This document shows positions 52,038 to 63,249 of a stretch of 64,000 nt of DNA, piece by piece. Source of the DNA: Massilia soli (GTDB lineage: Bacteria > Pseudomonadota > Gammaproteobacteria > Burkholderiales > Burkholderiaceae_D); contig NZ_JAFBIL020000006.1 of assembly GCF_016809835.1 (NCBI RefSeq), positions 124,001 through 188,000 on the forward strand, given 5' to 3'. Both the position numbers and the translations under genes were made by a program. Every line of letters begins with the position of its first letter. The stretch's first letter is position 1. Below the pieces are notes generated by a model. The model was not told the origin of the DNA. It was given only the letters and a program-made list of their open reading frames with translations, and did no database searches.

Positions 52038-53324
52038 ATGACCACGATGTTTGCCAACCAAGCCACCCCGCCCCGCATTCGCCGCAGCCAGACCCTGGCG
52101 CTGATCCTGCTGGTGGTCTGCGGCGTGATCAACTACCTTGACCGCGCCACCCTGGCCGTCGCCAATGAATACATCCGCGCCGACCTCGGGCTGTCGCTTG
52201 GCCAAATGGGCCTGCTGCTGTCGGCGTTCTCGTGGAGTTACGCACTGTGCCAGCTGCCGGTCGGCGCGCTGGTCGACAAGGTCGGTCCGCGCTGGCTGCT
52301 CGGTGCGGGCCTGGTGATCTGGTCGCTCGCGCAAGCTGCCGGCGGCTTTGCCTCCACCTTCGGCTGGTTCGTCCTTGCGCGCATCGTGCTCGGCATCGGC
52401 GAAGCGCCGCAGTTTCCGGCCGCGGCACGCGTCGTGACCAACTGGTTCCCCTTGCGTTCGCGCGGCACGCCGACCGGCATCTTCAATTCAGCCTCGCCCC
52501 TCGGCGTCGCGCTCGCGCCGATTTGCCTGACGCCGCTGATCGTCGCTACAAGCTGGCATTGGGCGTTCTTCGTCACCGGGGCAATGGGCCTGGTGGCGGC
52601 AGTCGTCTGGGTCGCGCTGTATCGCGATCCGGTCCGTGCCGACATGAACGCCGAAGAACGCGCCTATCTTGAGATGGATGAATCAACCACCGCCAAGCCG
52701 AAGGTGGACTTCGCCGCCTGGCGCGCGCTGTTCCGCTATCGCGCCACGTGGGGCATGATGTTTGGTTTCTTCGGCTCGGTCTACCTGAACTGGGTGTATC
52801 TGACCTGGCTGCCGGGCTACCTGAGGACCGAACGGAACATGGACCTGGCGTATGCTGGTATCGCCGCTTCGATCCCGTTCTTCTGCGGCTTTGCGGGCGC
52901 GTTGATCGCGGGCTGGGCGTCCGACCGCGTCACGCGCGGCGCCGCCTCGCCGGTGGTTGCGCGCCGCAATGCGGTGGTGGCGGCGATGCTGGGCATGGTG
53001 GTGTTCACGATTCCAGCCGCGCTGGTCGAGAGTAATGTGCTGGCGGTGGCCTGCATCTCGATTGTGATCTTCCTGGCCAATGCGTCGTCGGCGTGTTCAT
53101 GGTCGCTGGCGACGGTGACCGCGCCGCCAAGCCGCGTGGCGTCGCTGGGCGGCATCCAGAATTTTGCGGGATTCCTTGGGGGTGCGCTGGCGCCTGTGCT
53201 GACAGGCTATATCGCGCAGACCTGGTCGTTCGTGCCGGCGCTGTTGACCGGTGCGGCGATCGCGTTCGGCGGCGCGATGTCGTATCTGTTCCTGGTGAAG
53301 AAGCCGATTCCCGAGCACGCGTGA
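52038..53324 (+). CDS. MFS transporter, anion:cation symporter type
   Basis: 428 aa from ATG 52038; the frame opens at 51966. About 12 membrane segments are present, with ACS-type motifs such as INYLDRATLAVANEYI in helix 1 and LGIGEAPQFPAAARVVTNWFP in the first half. This group moves organic acids (hexuronate, galactonate and similar anions). Its position after the UraD-AllC gene allows a role in uptake of allantoate, urate or a related compound, but that is inference. Confidence 0.88.
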   Translation: MTTMFANQATPPRIRRSQTLALILLVVCGVINYLDRATLAVANEYIRADLGLSLGQMGLLLSAFSWSYALCQLPVGALVDKVGPRWLLGAGLVIWSLAQAAGGFASTFGWFVLARIVLGIGEAPQFPAAARVVTNWFPLRSRGTPTGIFNSASPLGVALAPICLTPLIVATSWHWAFFVTGAMGLVAAVVWVALYRDPVRADMNAEERAYLEMDESTTAKPKVDFAAWRALFRYRATWGMMFGFFGSVYLNWVYLTWLPGYLRTERNMDLAYAGIAASIPFFCGFAGALIAGWASDRVTRGAASPVVARRNAVVAAMLGMVVFTIPAALVESNVLAVACISIVIFLANASSACSWSLATVTAPPSRVASLGGIQNFAGFLGGALAPVLTGYIAQTWSFVPALLTGAAIAFGGAMSYLFLVKKPIPEHA

Positions 53325-53419
53325 ATTTCGGCGGATGATGCTGCGCTCTTCCGCCCTACGGTCAGTGGAGGCCGCAGGGCGCAACGGCGAAGCGTCATCC
53401 GCCGCCTTGACTTATAACG

Positions 53420-54580
53420 TCAAGGCGTCAACACAACCTTCCTGCACTCGTCTTCCTTCTTGTCGAACATTGTGTATCCCTCCGCCGCCTGTTCCAGCTT
53501 GAGGCGGTGCGAGATGATCGCGTTCGGGTGCAGCTTGCCCTCTTCAATCGCGGCGAGCAGCTCCGGCATGAACTTCTGCACGTGCGTCTGCCCTGCCTTC
53601 ACGGTCAGGCCCTTCTCGAAGATATCGCCGAACAGGAAGCCGTGAATAAAGCCGGCGTATACCCCGGGAACGCTGATCGTCCCGCCGCGGCGGCAGGCCG
53701 CGATACACTGGCGTAGCGCCTTGCCGCTGCTGCCTTCCAGCTTCATGTTCGTCATCACCGTTTCGATGGTGCTGCCTTTTGCCTCGAAGCCGACCGCATC
53801 GACCACGCCATCAACGCCGCGATAGTCGGTGTTCTCGATAATGTATTCGGCCGCGTCGACCTCGTCGAAATTAACCGGAATGACGCCATAGGTCTGGCGC
53901 GCGAACTCCAGCCGGAACGGGTGGTGGTCGACCATGAAGATCTTCTCGACACCGAGCATTCGCGCACTGGCCGCTGCCATCTGGCCAACCGGACCAGCCC
54001 CGAAAATGGCCAGGCTGCCGCCTTTGCCCACACCGGTATTGACCACTGCCTGGTGCCCGGTCGGCAGGATATCGCTCAGAAACAGAACCTGCTCATCGGC
54101 CAGCGAGCTCGGAATCTTGATCGGCCCGACGTTCGCCTTCGGTACGCGCACATATTCGGCCTGCCCGCCCGGGATTCCGCCATACAGGTGGCTAAATCCG
54201 AACAACGCCGCGCCCGAGCGCAGCTTCTTCTTGTTCATGATCGAGCCGCGGTCCGGGTTGGTGGTCTCGCAGGCGGAGTAGGCTTCCATATCGCAGAAGA
54301 AACAGGTGCCGCATGCAATCACGAACGGCACGACGACACGGTCGCCTTTTTGCAGATTGGTGACGTTCGGCCCGACGTCGACCACCTCGCCCATGAATTC
54401 ATGGCCGAGGATATCGCCGCCTTGCATCGCAGGAATCTTCCCGCGATACATGTGCAGGTCCGAGCCGCAGATCGCGGTGGCGGTGACCTTCAGGATGGCA
54501 TCATCGGGATCTTGCAGGATAGGATCGGGGACCGTATCCACACGGACATCATGGCTACCGTGATAGGTAAGTGCGCGCAT
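53420..54580 (-). CDS. Zinc-dependent alcohol dehydrogenase, formaldehyde-dehydrogenase-like
   Basis: 386 aa from ATG 54580, preceded by AAGGAG; the frame extends to 54775 into the next gene. Catalytic zinc motifs are [10 protein letters not shown] and [13 protein letters not shown]. The structural-zinc region has [15 protein letters not shown], with three or four cysteines. The NAD site is [21 protein letters not shown]. This resembles glutathione-independent formaldehyde dehydrogenase-like medium-chain dehydrogenases. The substrate is uncertain. It lies at the downstream end of the pyrimidine-breakdown genes, 112 bp after the hydrolase, and may be a separate unit. Confidence 0.9.
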   Translation of the reverse strand: MRALTYHGSHDVRVDTVPDPILQDPDDAILKVTATAICGSDLHMYRGKIPAMQGGDILGHEFMGEVVDVGPNVTNLQKGDRVVVPFVIACGTCFFCDMEAYSACETTNPDRGSIMNKKKLRSGAALFGFSHLYGGIPGGQAEYVRVPKANVGPIKIPSSLADEQVLFLSDILPTGHQAVVNTGVGKGGSLAIFGAGPVGQMAAASARMLGVEKIFMVDHHPFRLEFARQTYGVIPVNFDEVDAAEYIIENTDYRGVDGVVDAVGFEAKGSTIETVMTNMKLEGSSGKALRQCIAACRRGGTISVPGVYAGFIHGFLFGDIFEKGLTVKAGQTHVQKFMPELLAAIEEGKLHPNAIISHRLKLEQAAEGYTMFDKKEDECRKVVLTP

Positions 54581-54692
54581 TGCGTTCTCCTTGTCAAACA
54601 GACAGCCTAACAAGGTCTGACGCGCGCACGTATAAGAAACACGCCCCGCTGGTGGTAGGATCGCGCCGACGAAATTTCCGCCGAGGAATGCG

Positions 54693-55934
54693 CTAGCGCA
54701 GCACCGCCTGCGCCCGGTCGAGCATCGCATGGAGCAGCACGTTGCAGCCGGCTTCCAGGTGCTCGGGCTTGGCATCCTCGATCTCGTTGTGGCTGATGCC
54801 GTCCTTGCAAGGCACGAAGATCATGCCCGACGGCGCTACGCGCGCGGTGTAGATGGCGTCATGGCCGGCGCCCGACACCACATCCATGGTCGAATATCCG
54901 AGCTTGTCGGTCGCGCTGCGCACCGCACCCACGCAGTCCGGGTGGAACGGGCATGGCGGATAGTACGACACCCGCTCGACCTTGATCGACAAGCCGCTGT
55001 CGGCGCTGGTCTTGTCCACGAATGCCAGCATCTCTTCGTGCATCGTGTTGAGCAGTTCGTCGTTCACGTTGCGCAGGTCGATGCTGAACTTGACCTCGCC
55101 CGGGATCACGTTGCGGCTGTTCGGGAACACCTGCACCATGCCCACGGTGCCGCGGCCGTACGGCGGATAGCGGTTCGCGATCTGCACCACTTCCTGCATG
55201 ATGCGCGTGGCGACCTGCAGCGCGTCCTTGCGCAGGCCCATCGGCGTCGGCCCGGCATGCGCCTCCATGCCGCTGACGACGCAGTCGTACCACGACAGCC
55301 CCATCACCGCCGGCACCACGCCAATGACCATGCCCGCGTCTTCCAGCACCGGCCCCTGTTCGATGTGCGTTTCGAAATAGGCGCCAATCGGATGCTGGCC
55401 CGGTACCTGGTCGCCTTTGTAGCCGATGCGCGCCAGCTCGTCGCCCACGCTCTTGCCTTCGGTGTCGACGGCCGCATACGCGGTCTCGAGGCTGAAGGCG
55501 CCGCAGAACACGCCCGAGCCCATCATCACCGGCACAAAGCGCGAACCTTCCTCGTTGGTCCAGAAAGCCACTTCAATCGGCGCTTCGGTGACGATGCCCT
55601 GGTCGTTCAAGGTGCGCACGACTTCGAGCCCCGCGAGCACACCATAGTTGCCGTCAAACTTGCCGCCGGTTGGTTGGGTATCGATATGCGAGCCTGTCAT
55701 CACCGGCGCCAGCGCCGGGTTGCGGCCTTCCCGGCGCATGAACACATTGCCGATCTGGTCGACAGTCACCGACAGGCCGGCTTCCTTCGCCCAGCCAGTC
55801 ACCAGGTCGCGGCCCTGCTTGTCCAGGTCCGTCAGCGCCAGGCGCTTGACGCCGCCTTTCGGCGTCGCACCGATCTTCGCCAATTCCATCAGTGATGCCC
55901 ACAGGCGCTCGCCATTGATACGCAGGTCGTTCAT
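54693..55934 (-). CDS. Zn-dependent N-carbamoyl amidohydrolase (beta-ureidopropionase type)
   Basis: 413 aa from ATG 55934, with GGAG upstream; a TTG lies 6 nt earlier. It is an M20-family hydantoinase/carbamoylase. Motifs are [71 protein letters not shown], and [10 protein letters not shown]. Within this cluster the likely reaction is N-carbamoyl-beta-alanine to beta-alanine, CO2 and ammonia, the third step of reductive pyrimidine breakdown. It follows hydA by 62 bp, with half of a REP element between. Confidence 0.91.
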   Translation of the reverse strand: MNDLRINGERLWASLMELAKIGATPKGGVKRLALTDLDKQGRDLVTGWAKEAGLSVTVDQIGNVFMRREGRNPALAPVMTGSHIDTQPTGGKFDGNYGVLAGLEVVRTLNDQGIVTEAPIEVAFWTNEEGSRFVPVMMGSGVFCGAFSLETAYAAVDTEGKSVGDELARIGYKGDQVPGQHPIGAYFETHIEQGPVLEDAGMVIGVVPAVMGLSWYDCVVSGMEAHAGPTPMGLRKDALQVATRIMQEVVQIANRYPPYGRGTVGMVQVFPNSRNVIPGEVKFSIDLRNVNDELLNTMHEEMLAFVDKTSADSGLSIKVERVSYYPPCPFHPDCVGAVRSATDKLGYSTMDVVSGAGHDAIYTARVAPSGMIFVPCKDGISHNEIEDAKPEHLEAGCNVLLHAMLDRAQAVLR

Positions 55935-55960
55935 GTTCAACTCCGTCAGGTTGTGCCGTC

Positions 55961-55993
55961 GTTCCCGTGAAAACGGAAACCCATGCTAAATGT
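55961..55993. repeat. Half REP element, GTCGTTCCCG type
   Basis: GTCGTTCCCGTGAAAACGG followed by AACCCATGC corresponds to the left half of the REP consensus seen at 28862 and 58960, with base changes and no right half. It lies between hydA and the amidohydrolase gene. Confidence 0.55.
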
Positions 55994-55996
55994 GCT

Positions 55997-57388
<1,392 letters not shown>

Positions 57389-57410
57389 TTACATCTCCGG
57401 AAAAACCGTT

Positions 57411-58895
57411 CTAGGAATGGGTGGCCGCCCGCAGCGCGGGCTGCGGCCGGCCGTTCATCATGACGCCGTAGACCAGCGCCGCGATCGCGACGCCGACGAA
57501 CCAGGCGTAGGTGTAGATTGTCTTGAATATGTCGCCCACCTCGGGGAACGAGGCCGGGAAAGCCGCGTTCAGGAAACCAGGAATATTCGGCAGCACACCC
57601 AGTATGAACGCGATGATGGCCGCGATGTTCCAGCCCTTGCGGTACGAGTACTCGCCATCGTGGCGATACAGGTCGCCGACATTGAGCGTTGTCTTGCGGA
57701 TGAAGTAGTAGTCGATGATCATGATGCCGGCGATTGGCCCGAGCAGCGCCGAGTAGCCGATCAGCCAGGTGAAGATGTAGCCCTGGGTGGTCTCCAGTAT
57801 CTTCCAGGGCATCATGACCAGCGCGATACCGGCCGTGATGTAGCCACCCGCGCGGTATGAGATCTGCTTCGGCGACAGTGCCGAAAAATCATAGGCTGGC
57901 CCCACCAGGTTGGCCGCGAGGTTGACGCTGACGGTATCGACCAGCAGCACGATCAGCGCCACCAGCACCGCAATGCCGGTCATGCGGCTGGCCAGGTCGA
58001 CCGGGTCCCACAGCGCTTTGCCGTACAGGACGACGGTCGCCGACGTGACGATGACCGCCAGCGCGGCCAGCAGGCCCATCGGCAGTGGCAGGCCGACTGC
58101 CTGGCCGATTACCTGGTCGCGCTGTGTTTTGGCGAAGCGGGTGAAGTCGGGGATGTTCAGCGCCAGCGTGGCCCAGAAGCCCACCATCGCGGTCAGCGAT
58201 GGCCAGAAAGTAGCCCAGAACAAGCCGGCCTTCTTGCCGCCCTCGACGAACTGCGACGGCTGGTCCAGCAGCGGGCCGAAGCCGCCTGCCTTGTTGTAGA
58301 CCCAGCCAAGCAGCACGAAGCAGATAAGGATCTTGAGTGGCGCGGTATAGGTCTCGAGTTTGCGGATCGAGTCGATGCCGTGCACGACGAAATACAGCTG
58401 GATCAGCCAAAAGCCCAAAAAGCACGCCAGCTGCGCGCCGTTGATGCCAAGGCCGGCGATCTCGCCGCCACCGATTTCATACCCGAGCATCACGCCGAGC
58501 AGCGTGTAGATCATGCTGCCGCCGAACCAGGTCTGGATGCCGTACCAGCCGCACGCGACGATGGCGCGCATCAGCGCGGGGAGCTTGGCGCCCGAGGTGC
58601 CGAACGAAGAGCGCGCCAGCACGGCATATGGGATGCCGTACTTGGTGCCGGCATGCCCGATCAGCAGCATCGGGATCAGCACAATGGCGTTCGCCAGGAA
58701 CACGGTAACCACTGCCTGGTAGCCGGACATGCCGCCTTCGATCAGCGTGGCCGACAAGGTGTATGCGGGGATGCACATCACCATGCCGACCCACAGCGCC
58801 GCAAAGTGGTACCAGCGCCAGGTGCGCTGCGCCTCGGTGGTCGGGGCAAGGTCCGCGTTCCAGAGTTGCGTGTTCGCTGACAGGTCTTTGCTCAC
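57411..58895 (-). CDS. NCS1 family nucleobase:cation symporter
   Basis: 494 aa from GTG 58895, preceded by GGAG at 8 nt; an ATG at 58949 is also in frame. Twelve membrane segments are likely. NCS1 motifs include LWNADLAPTTEAQRTWRWYHFAALW-type N-terminus (shown in part: RTWRWYHFAALWVGM), ARSSFGTSGAKLPALMRA, GPIAGIMIIDYYFIRK. It probably imports uracil, thymine, dihydropyrimidine or hydantoin to feed the enzymes around it. Confidence 0.92.
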   Translation of the reverse strand: MSKDLSANTQLWNADLAPTTEAQRTWRWYHFAALWVGMVMCIPAYTLSATLIEGGMSGYQAVVTVFLANAIVLIPMLLIGHAGTKYGIPYAVLARSSFGTSGAKLPALMRAIVACGWYGIQTWFGGSMIYTLLGVMLGYEIGGGEIAGLGINGAQLACFLGFWLIQLYFVVHGIDSIRKLETYTAPLKILICFVLLGWVYNKAGGFGPLLDQPSQFVEGGKKAGLFWATFWPSLTAMVGFWATLALNIPDFTRFAKTQRDQVIGQAVGLPLPMGLLAALAVIVTSATVVLYGKALWDPVDLASRMTGIAVLVALIVLLVDTVSVNLAANLVGPAYDFSALSPKQISYRAGGYITAGIALVMMPWKILETTQGYIFTWLIGYSALLGPIAGIMIIDYYFIRKTTLNVGDLYRHDGEYSYRKGWNIAAIIAFILGVLPNIPGFLNAAFPASFPEVGDIFKTIYTYAWFVGVAIAALVYGVMMNGRPQPALRAATHS

Positions 58896-58959
58896 AGTGT
58901 TTTTCTCCGTTGTAGTTGAGTCAAAAGGTGCTAAATCAGTGTAACGCAAAGCGTGGCCC

Positions 58960-59050
58960 AGTCGTTCCCGCGCAGGCGGGAATCTATGCTGAGTATGGAT
59001 TCCCGCTTTCGCGGGAAGTCATTTCTGGCAGTGCCAGGAATGACGGGATA
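58960..59050. repeat. REP element, GTCGTTCCCGCG type
   Basis: GTCGTTCCCGCG...CGGGAA on the left and TTCCCGCTTTCGCGGGAA on the right flank a GCTGAGTATGGA centre. An extra short inverted pair (TTTCTGGCA/TGCCAGGAA) follows. It is the same family as the copies in the 160-bp array and lies between preA and the NCS1 gene. Confidence 0.75.
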
Positions 59051-59051
59051 G

Positions 59052-60356
59052 CTATATAAGTATCCGCTCCGGCGCCTCCGGCGCCAGGTTCTCGGCGCGT
59101 GGATTGCGCGGATCCTGCGTCCAGTTCATGTACGGCTTGCCGGTCTCCTGCGGCACCATCGTGATGCATGCCTCCACCGGACAAGTGATCTCGCACAGGT
59201 TGCAGCCGACGCATTCGTCCGCGATCACCTCATAGGTACGCTCCTCGGCCTCGCTGACCAGGCGCGCGATGGCCTGATGCGACGTGTCTTCGCAGGCGAC
59301 GTAGCACTTGCCGCACTTGATGCACTTGTCCTGGTCGATGTGCGCGATCACCGCGTAGTTCATGTCGAGGTACTTCCAGTCGGTCGTATTCGCCACCGCC
59401 TTGCCGGAGAAAGCGGCGATGTTGGCGTAACCCTTCTCGTCCATCCAGCGCGACAGGCCGTCCTTCATCTCTTCGACGATGCGGAAGCCGTGCAGCATGG
59501 CGGCGGTACAAACCTGCACCGAGCCTGCGCCCAGTGCGATGAATTCAGCCGCGTCGCGCCAGTTGCCGATGCCGCCAATGCCGGAGATCGGCAAGCCATG
59601 GGTCTCCGGATCGCGCGCGATCTCGGCGACCATGTTCAGCGCGATCGGCTTGACGGCCGAACCGCAATAGCCGCCGTGCGTGCTGGCGTTGCCGACGATC
59701 GGGAACGCCACCATGCGGTCAAGGTCAAGGTGGGTGATCGAATTGATGGTGTTAATCAGCGAGACCGCATCCGCACCGCCCGCCTTGGCGGCACGCGCCG
59801 GCTTGCGCACGTCGGTGATGTTCGGCGTGAGCTTGACGATCACCGGCAGGCGCGTGTGCTGCTTGCACCAGCGGGTGACCAGCTCGACGTACTCGGGCAC
59901 CTGACCGACCGCGGCGCCCATGCCGCGCTCAGGCATGCCGTGCGGGCAGCCGAAATTGAGCTCGATGCCGTCCGCGCCGGTCGCCTCGATCTTCGGCAAG
60001 ATATCGGCCCAGTACCACTCTTCGCAGGGCAGCATCAGCGAGACGATCATCGCGCGGTCCGGCCAGTCCTTCTTTACCTGCGTGATTTCGCGCAGGTTGA
60101 TCTCCAGGCTGCGGTCGGTGATCAGCTCGATATTGTTAAAGCCAAGGACTTCGCGGTTCTTCCCGTAGTGCGCCGAATAGCGCGACGACACGTTGACCGC
60201 GGCCGGGTCTTCGCCCAGCGTCTTCCACACCACGCCGCCCCACCCTGCTTCAAAGGCGCGCACCACGTTGTAGGCTTTGTCGGTTGGCGGCGCGGAGGCC
60301 AGCCAGAATGGATTCGGCGCCTTGATGCCGCAAAACTCGATGCTCAGATCAGCCAT
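59052..60356 (-). CDS. preA: NAD-dependent dihydropyrimidine dehydrogenase subunit PreA
   Basis: 434 aa. The N-terminal FMN-binding dihydroorotate-dehydrogenase-like barrel contains GIKAPNPFWLASAPPTD, ELNFGCPHGMPERGMGAAVGQ, IVKLTPNITDV and ISGIGGIGNWRDAAEFI. The C-terminal ferredoxin part has two 4Fe-4S sites, CIKCGKCYVACEDTSHQAI and CVGCNLCEITCPVEAC. With PreT it reduces uracil and thymine to dihydropyrimidines with NADH. Its start overlaps the preT stop by one base. Confidence 0.96.
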   Translation of the reverse strand: MADLSIEFCGIKAPNPFWLASAPPTDKAYNVVRAFEAGWGGVVWKTLGEDPAAVNVSSRYSAHYGKNREVLGFNNIELITDRSLEINLREITQVKKDWPDRAMIVSLMLPCEEWYWADILPKIEATGADGIELNFGCPHGMPERGMGAAVGQVPEYVELVTRWCKQHTRLPVIVKLTPNITDVRKPARAAKAGGADAVSLINTINSITHLDLDRMVAFPIVGNASTHGGYCGSAVKPIALNMVAEIARDPETHGLPISGIGGIGNWRDAAEFIALGAGSVQVCTAAMLHGFRIVEEMKDGLSRWMDEKGYANIAAFSGKAVANTTDWKYLDMNYAVIAHIDQDKCIKCGKCYVACEDTSHQAIARLVSEAEERTYEVIADECVGCNLCEITCPVEACITMVPQETGKPYMNWTQDPRNPRAENLAPEAPERILI

Positions 60357-61723
60357 TATGCAGCCTCCAGACGGGATTGAATGTCGTTGTGGATGACGAT
60401 GGCGGCCAGCTTTCCGTGCTGGACGGCCTGTACCGTCAGGTCCTGCCCTGGTGCGACGCAGTCGCCGCCGGCGTACACGCCGGGCACCGCCGTGCGGAAC
60501 AAGCCATCGACGCGGATCTTGTCGCCGTCGCGCGCGAGCTGCTGCGCCATCTGATCCGACAGTGCCGATGGCTCCATGCCCTGCCCGATCGCCTTGAACA
60601 CGGCGTCGGCCGCGATTTCAAGGAAGGCGCTGGTGCCAATCAGCTTGTCGCCTTCCATGCGGGTACGTTCAAAGCGCATGCCGCGCACACGGCCGTCGTC
60701 GTCCAGCAGCACCGCGTCAGGCGCGGCCCAGGTCCGGATGCGCACGAAATTGGCCTTGGCGATGTCCTGCTCGTGATGGGTTGCGCTCATCGACTCCGCG
60801 CCGCGCCGGTATACCAGCGTCACATCTTCGGCGCCCATGCGCTGGATCTGCACCGCCATGTCAATGGCGGTGTTGCCGGCGCCGATCACGATCGCGCGCT
60901 TCGGCACCGGCAGCGTGGACAAGTCGCTGGCCTGGCGCAGCGCGGCGATGTAGTCGACTGCCGCGCTCAAGCCGGGAGCATCCTCGCCCGTCAGCCCAAG
61001 CTGGCGGCTGGCGTTCAGGCCAATCCCGAGGAATACCGCGTCGTACTGCGCATGCAGGTCGCGCAGCTGCAGGTTGTCGCCCAGCCGGAAGCCATTGCGG
61101 ATCTCGATGCCGCCGATCTGCAGCAGGAACTCGACTTCCTTCTGCGCGAAGTTATCGGTCAGCTTGTATTTGGCGATGCCGTACTCGTTCAAGCCGCCCG
61201 CTTTCTCGCGCGCCTCGAACACGACCACGTCGTTGCCCAGCATGGCCAGGCGATGCGCGCACGACAGGCCGGCCGGTCCGGCCCCAACCACCGCGATGGT
61301 CTTGCCGGTCGAGGCGGCGCGCTGGAACGGATGCGACGCGAAGGTGGCGTTATCGATCGCGTGCCGCTGCAGCAGGCCGATGGCGACGGGACGCTGCTCG
61401 TCGTCGTGGTTGCGGACGCAAGCCTGCTCGCACAGGATTTCGGTCGGGCAGACCCGCGCGCAGGCGCCTCCCATGATGTTCTGTTTCAAAATGCCGGCCG
61501 CCGCGCCGTTGATATTGCCGTCGTGGATATTGCGGATGAAGCTCGCAACATCGATCTCGGTCGGGCAAGCGCGCATGCACGGCGCGTCGTAGCAGTACAG
61601 GCAGCGCGCCGCTTCGATGGCCGCCTGCCGCTGCGTCAGCGGCGGCGCCAGGTCGGTGAAGTGCGCGCATAGTTCGCGATCGGACGCCGTGGCGTGCGGC
61701 AGGTGCTTGAGAGAGTCAATCAT
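60356..61723 (-). CDS. preT: NAD-dependent dihydropyrimidine dehydrogenase subunit PreT
   Basis: 455 aa, a glutamate-synthase-small-subunit-like flavoprotein. N-terminal Fe-S region (CLYCYDAPCMRACPTEID, GACARVCPTEILCEQAC), FAD motif VVGAGPAGLSCAHRLAMLG and NAD motif VIGAGNTAIDMAVQ are present. It passes electrons from NADH to PreA. The one-base overlap with preA indicates coupled synthesis. Confidence 0.95.
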   Translation of the reverse strand: MIDSLKHLPHATASDRELCAHFTDLAPPLTQRQAAIEAARCLYCYDAPCMRACPTEIDVASFIRNIHDGNINGAAAGILKQNIMGGACARVCPTEILCEQACVRNHDDEQRPVAIGLLQRHAIDNATFASHPFQRAASTGKTIAVVGAGPAGLSCAHRLAMLGNDVVVFEAREKAGGLNEYGIAKYKLTDNFAQKEVEFLLQIGGIEIRNGFRLGDNLQLRDLHAQYDAVFLGIGLNASRQLGLTGEDAPGLSAAVDYIAALRQASDLSTLPVPKRAIVIGAGNTAIDMAVQIQRMGAEDVTLVYRRGAESMSATHHEQDIAKANFVRIRTWAAPDAVLLDDDGRVRGMRFERTRMEGDKLIGTSAFLEIAADAVFKAIGQGMEPSALSDQMAQQLARDGDKIRVDGLFRTAVPGVYAGGDCVAPGQDLTVQAVQHGKLAAIVIHNDIQSRLEAA

Positions 61724-61744
61724 GGTCCACCCTGTCTCGTCTGA

Positions 61745-63247
61745 TTACTTCATCTGCGGGAAAGAAAACTCCGCGCCGGCGCTGGCGGTATTCGGCCAGC
61801 GCTGCATCACCGCCTTGTGGCGCGTGTAGAAGCGCACGCCTTCCGGACCGTAGGCATGATGGTCGCCGAACATGCTGCGCTTCCATCCGCCGAAGCTGTT
61901 GAAGGCCATCGGCACCGGCAGCGGCACATTGACGCCCACCATGCCGACCTGGATCTGGCGCACGAACTCGCGCGCGGTACCGCCGTCGCGCGTAAAGATC
62001 GCCACGCCGTTGCCATACTCGTTGGCGTTGATCAGGTTGACCGCGCTCGCGATGTCCGGCGAGCGCAAGATGCACAGCACCGGTCCGAAGATCTCTTCCT
62101 TATAGATGGTCATGTCGGGCGTGACGTGGTCGAACAGCGTACCGCCCACGAAGAAGCCGTTTTCGCGTCCGGCCACCTGGCAGCCGCGCCCGTCGACCAG
62201 CAAGGTCGCACCCTGCTCGACGCCTTCGCCGATCAGTTTTTCGATGCGCATCTTGGCTGCGGCGGTCACAACCGGGCCCATTTCGGAATCGTGCGCCATG
62301 CCGTCGCCGATCTTCAGGGCGGCGGTACGCGCGGCCATCGCGCTGGCCAGCTTGTCGCCCGCATCGCCGACCGCGACGACCACCGAGATCGCCATGCAGC
62401 GCTCGCCGGCCGAACCGTAGGCCGCGCCAACCAGCGCGTCGACCGCCATGTCCATGTCGGCGTCGGGCATGACCACCATGTGGTTCTTGGCGCCGCCCAG
62501 CGCTTGCACGCGCTTGCCGGCGGCACTGCCGCGCGAATAAATGTATTCGGCGATCGGCGTCGAGCCGACGAAGCTGATCGCCTGCACTTCAGGATGGTCC
62601 AGCAGCGCGTCGACGGTGACCTTGTCGCCCTGGATCACATTGAACACGCCGTCCGGCAGGCCTGCGTCCTTCAGCAGCTTGGCGTGCAGCAGCGATGCCG
62701 ACGGATCGCGTTCGGACGGCTTGAGGATGAAGGTATTGCCGCAGGCGATCGCCACCGGGAACATCCACATCGGCACCATCACCGGGAAGTTGAATGGCGT
62801 GATACCGGCGACCACGCCAAGCGGCTGGCGCATCGACCAGGCGTCGATGCCGCGCGCGATCTGGTCGGTGAATTCGCCCTTCAGCAGTTGCGGAATGCCG
62901 ACCGCGAATTCGACGATCTCGATGCCGCGCGCGACTTCGCCCTTGGCGTCGGCGAAGGTCTTGCCATGTTCGCGTGTGAGCATCGCGGCGAATTCGTCGG
63001 TGTGTTCCTGGCACAGCTGCAGGTACTTGAACAGCACGCGGGCGCGCGACAGCGGTGGCGTCGCGGCCCACGATGGAAACGCCGCGGACGCCGCGGCGAC
63101 CGCGCTGTCCACATCCTCTTTGGTACCCAGCGCCACGCGCGCGCATGGCGCGCCGACGGCCGGATTGAAGACGTCCGCGTGGCGGCCGCTGGCGGTGTCC
63201 ACCTTGGCGCCGTTGATGAAATGGGTGATGGTGTCGAGGTCGGTCAT
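61745..63247 (-). CDS. mmsA: CoA-acylating methylmalonate/malonate-semialdehyde dehydrogenase
   Basis: 500 aa aldehyde-dehydrogenase fold. It starts [41 protein letters not shown] is the cofactor segment, with catalytic cysteine in [14 protein letters not shown] and the MmsA-type [20 protein letters not shown]. It converts malonate or methylmalonate semialdehyde, from beta-alanine or beta-aminoisobutyrate, to acetyl-CoA or propionyl-CoA. It lies 2 bp after the aminotransferase gene, so the last two steps are encoded together. Confidence 0.95.
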   Translation of the reverse strand: MTDLDTITHFINGAKVDTASGRHADVFNPAVGAPCARVALGTKEDVDSAVAAASAAFPSWAATPPLSRARVLFKYLQLCQEHTDEFAAMLTREHGKTFADAKGEVARGIEIVEFAVGIPQLLKGEFTDQIARGIDAWSMRQPLGVVAGITPFNFPVMVPMWMFPVAIACGNTFILKPSERDPSASLLHAKLLKDAGLPDGVFNVIQGDKVTVDALLDHPEVQAISFVGSTPIAEYIYSRGSAAGKRVQALGGAKNHMVVMPDADMDMAVDALVGAAYGSAGERCMAISVVVAVGDAGDKLASAMAARTAALKIGDGMAHDSEMGPVVTAAAKMRIEKLIGEGVEQGATLLVDGRGCQVAGRENGFFVGGTLFDHVTPDMTIYKEEIFGPVLCILRSPDIASAVNLINANEYGNGVAIFTRDGGTAREFVRQIQVGMVGVNVPLPVPMAFNSFGGWKRSMFGDHHAYGPEGVRFYTRHKAVMQRWPNTASAGAEFSFPQMK

Positions 63248-63249
63248 GA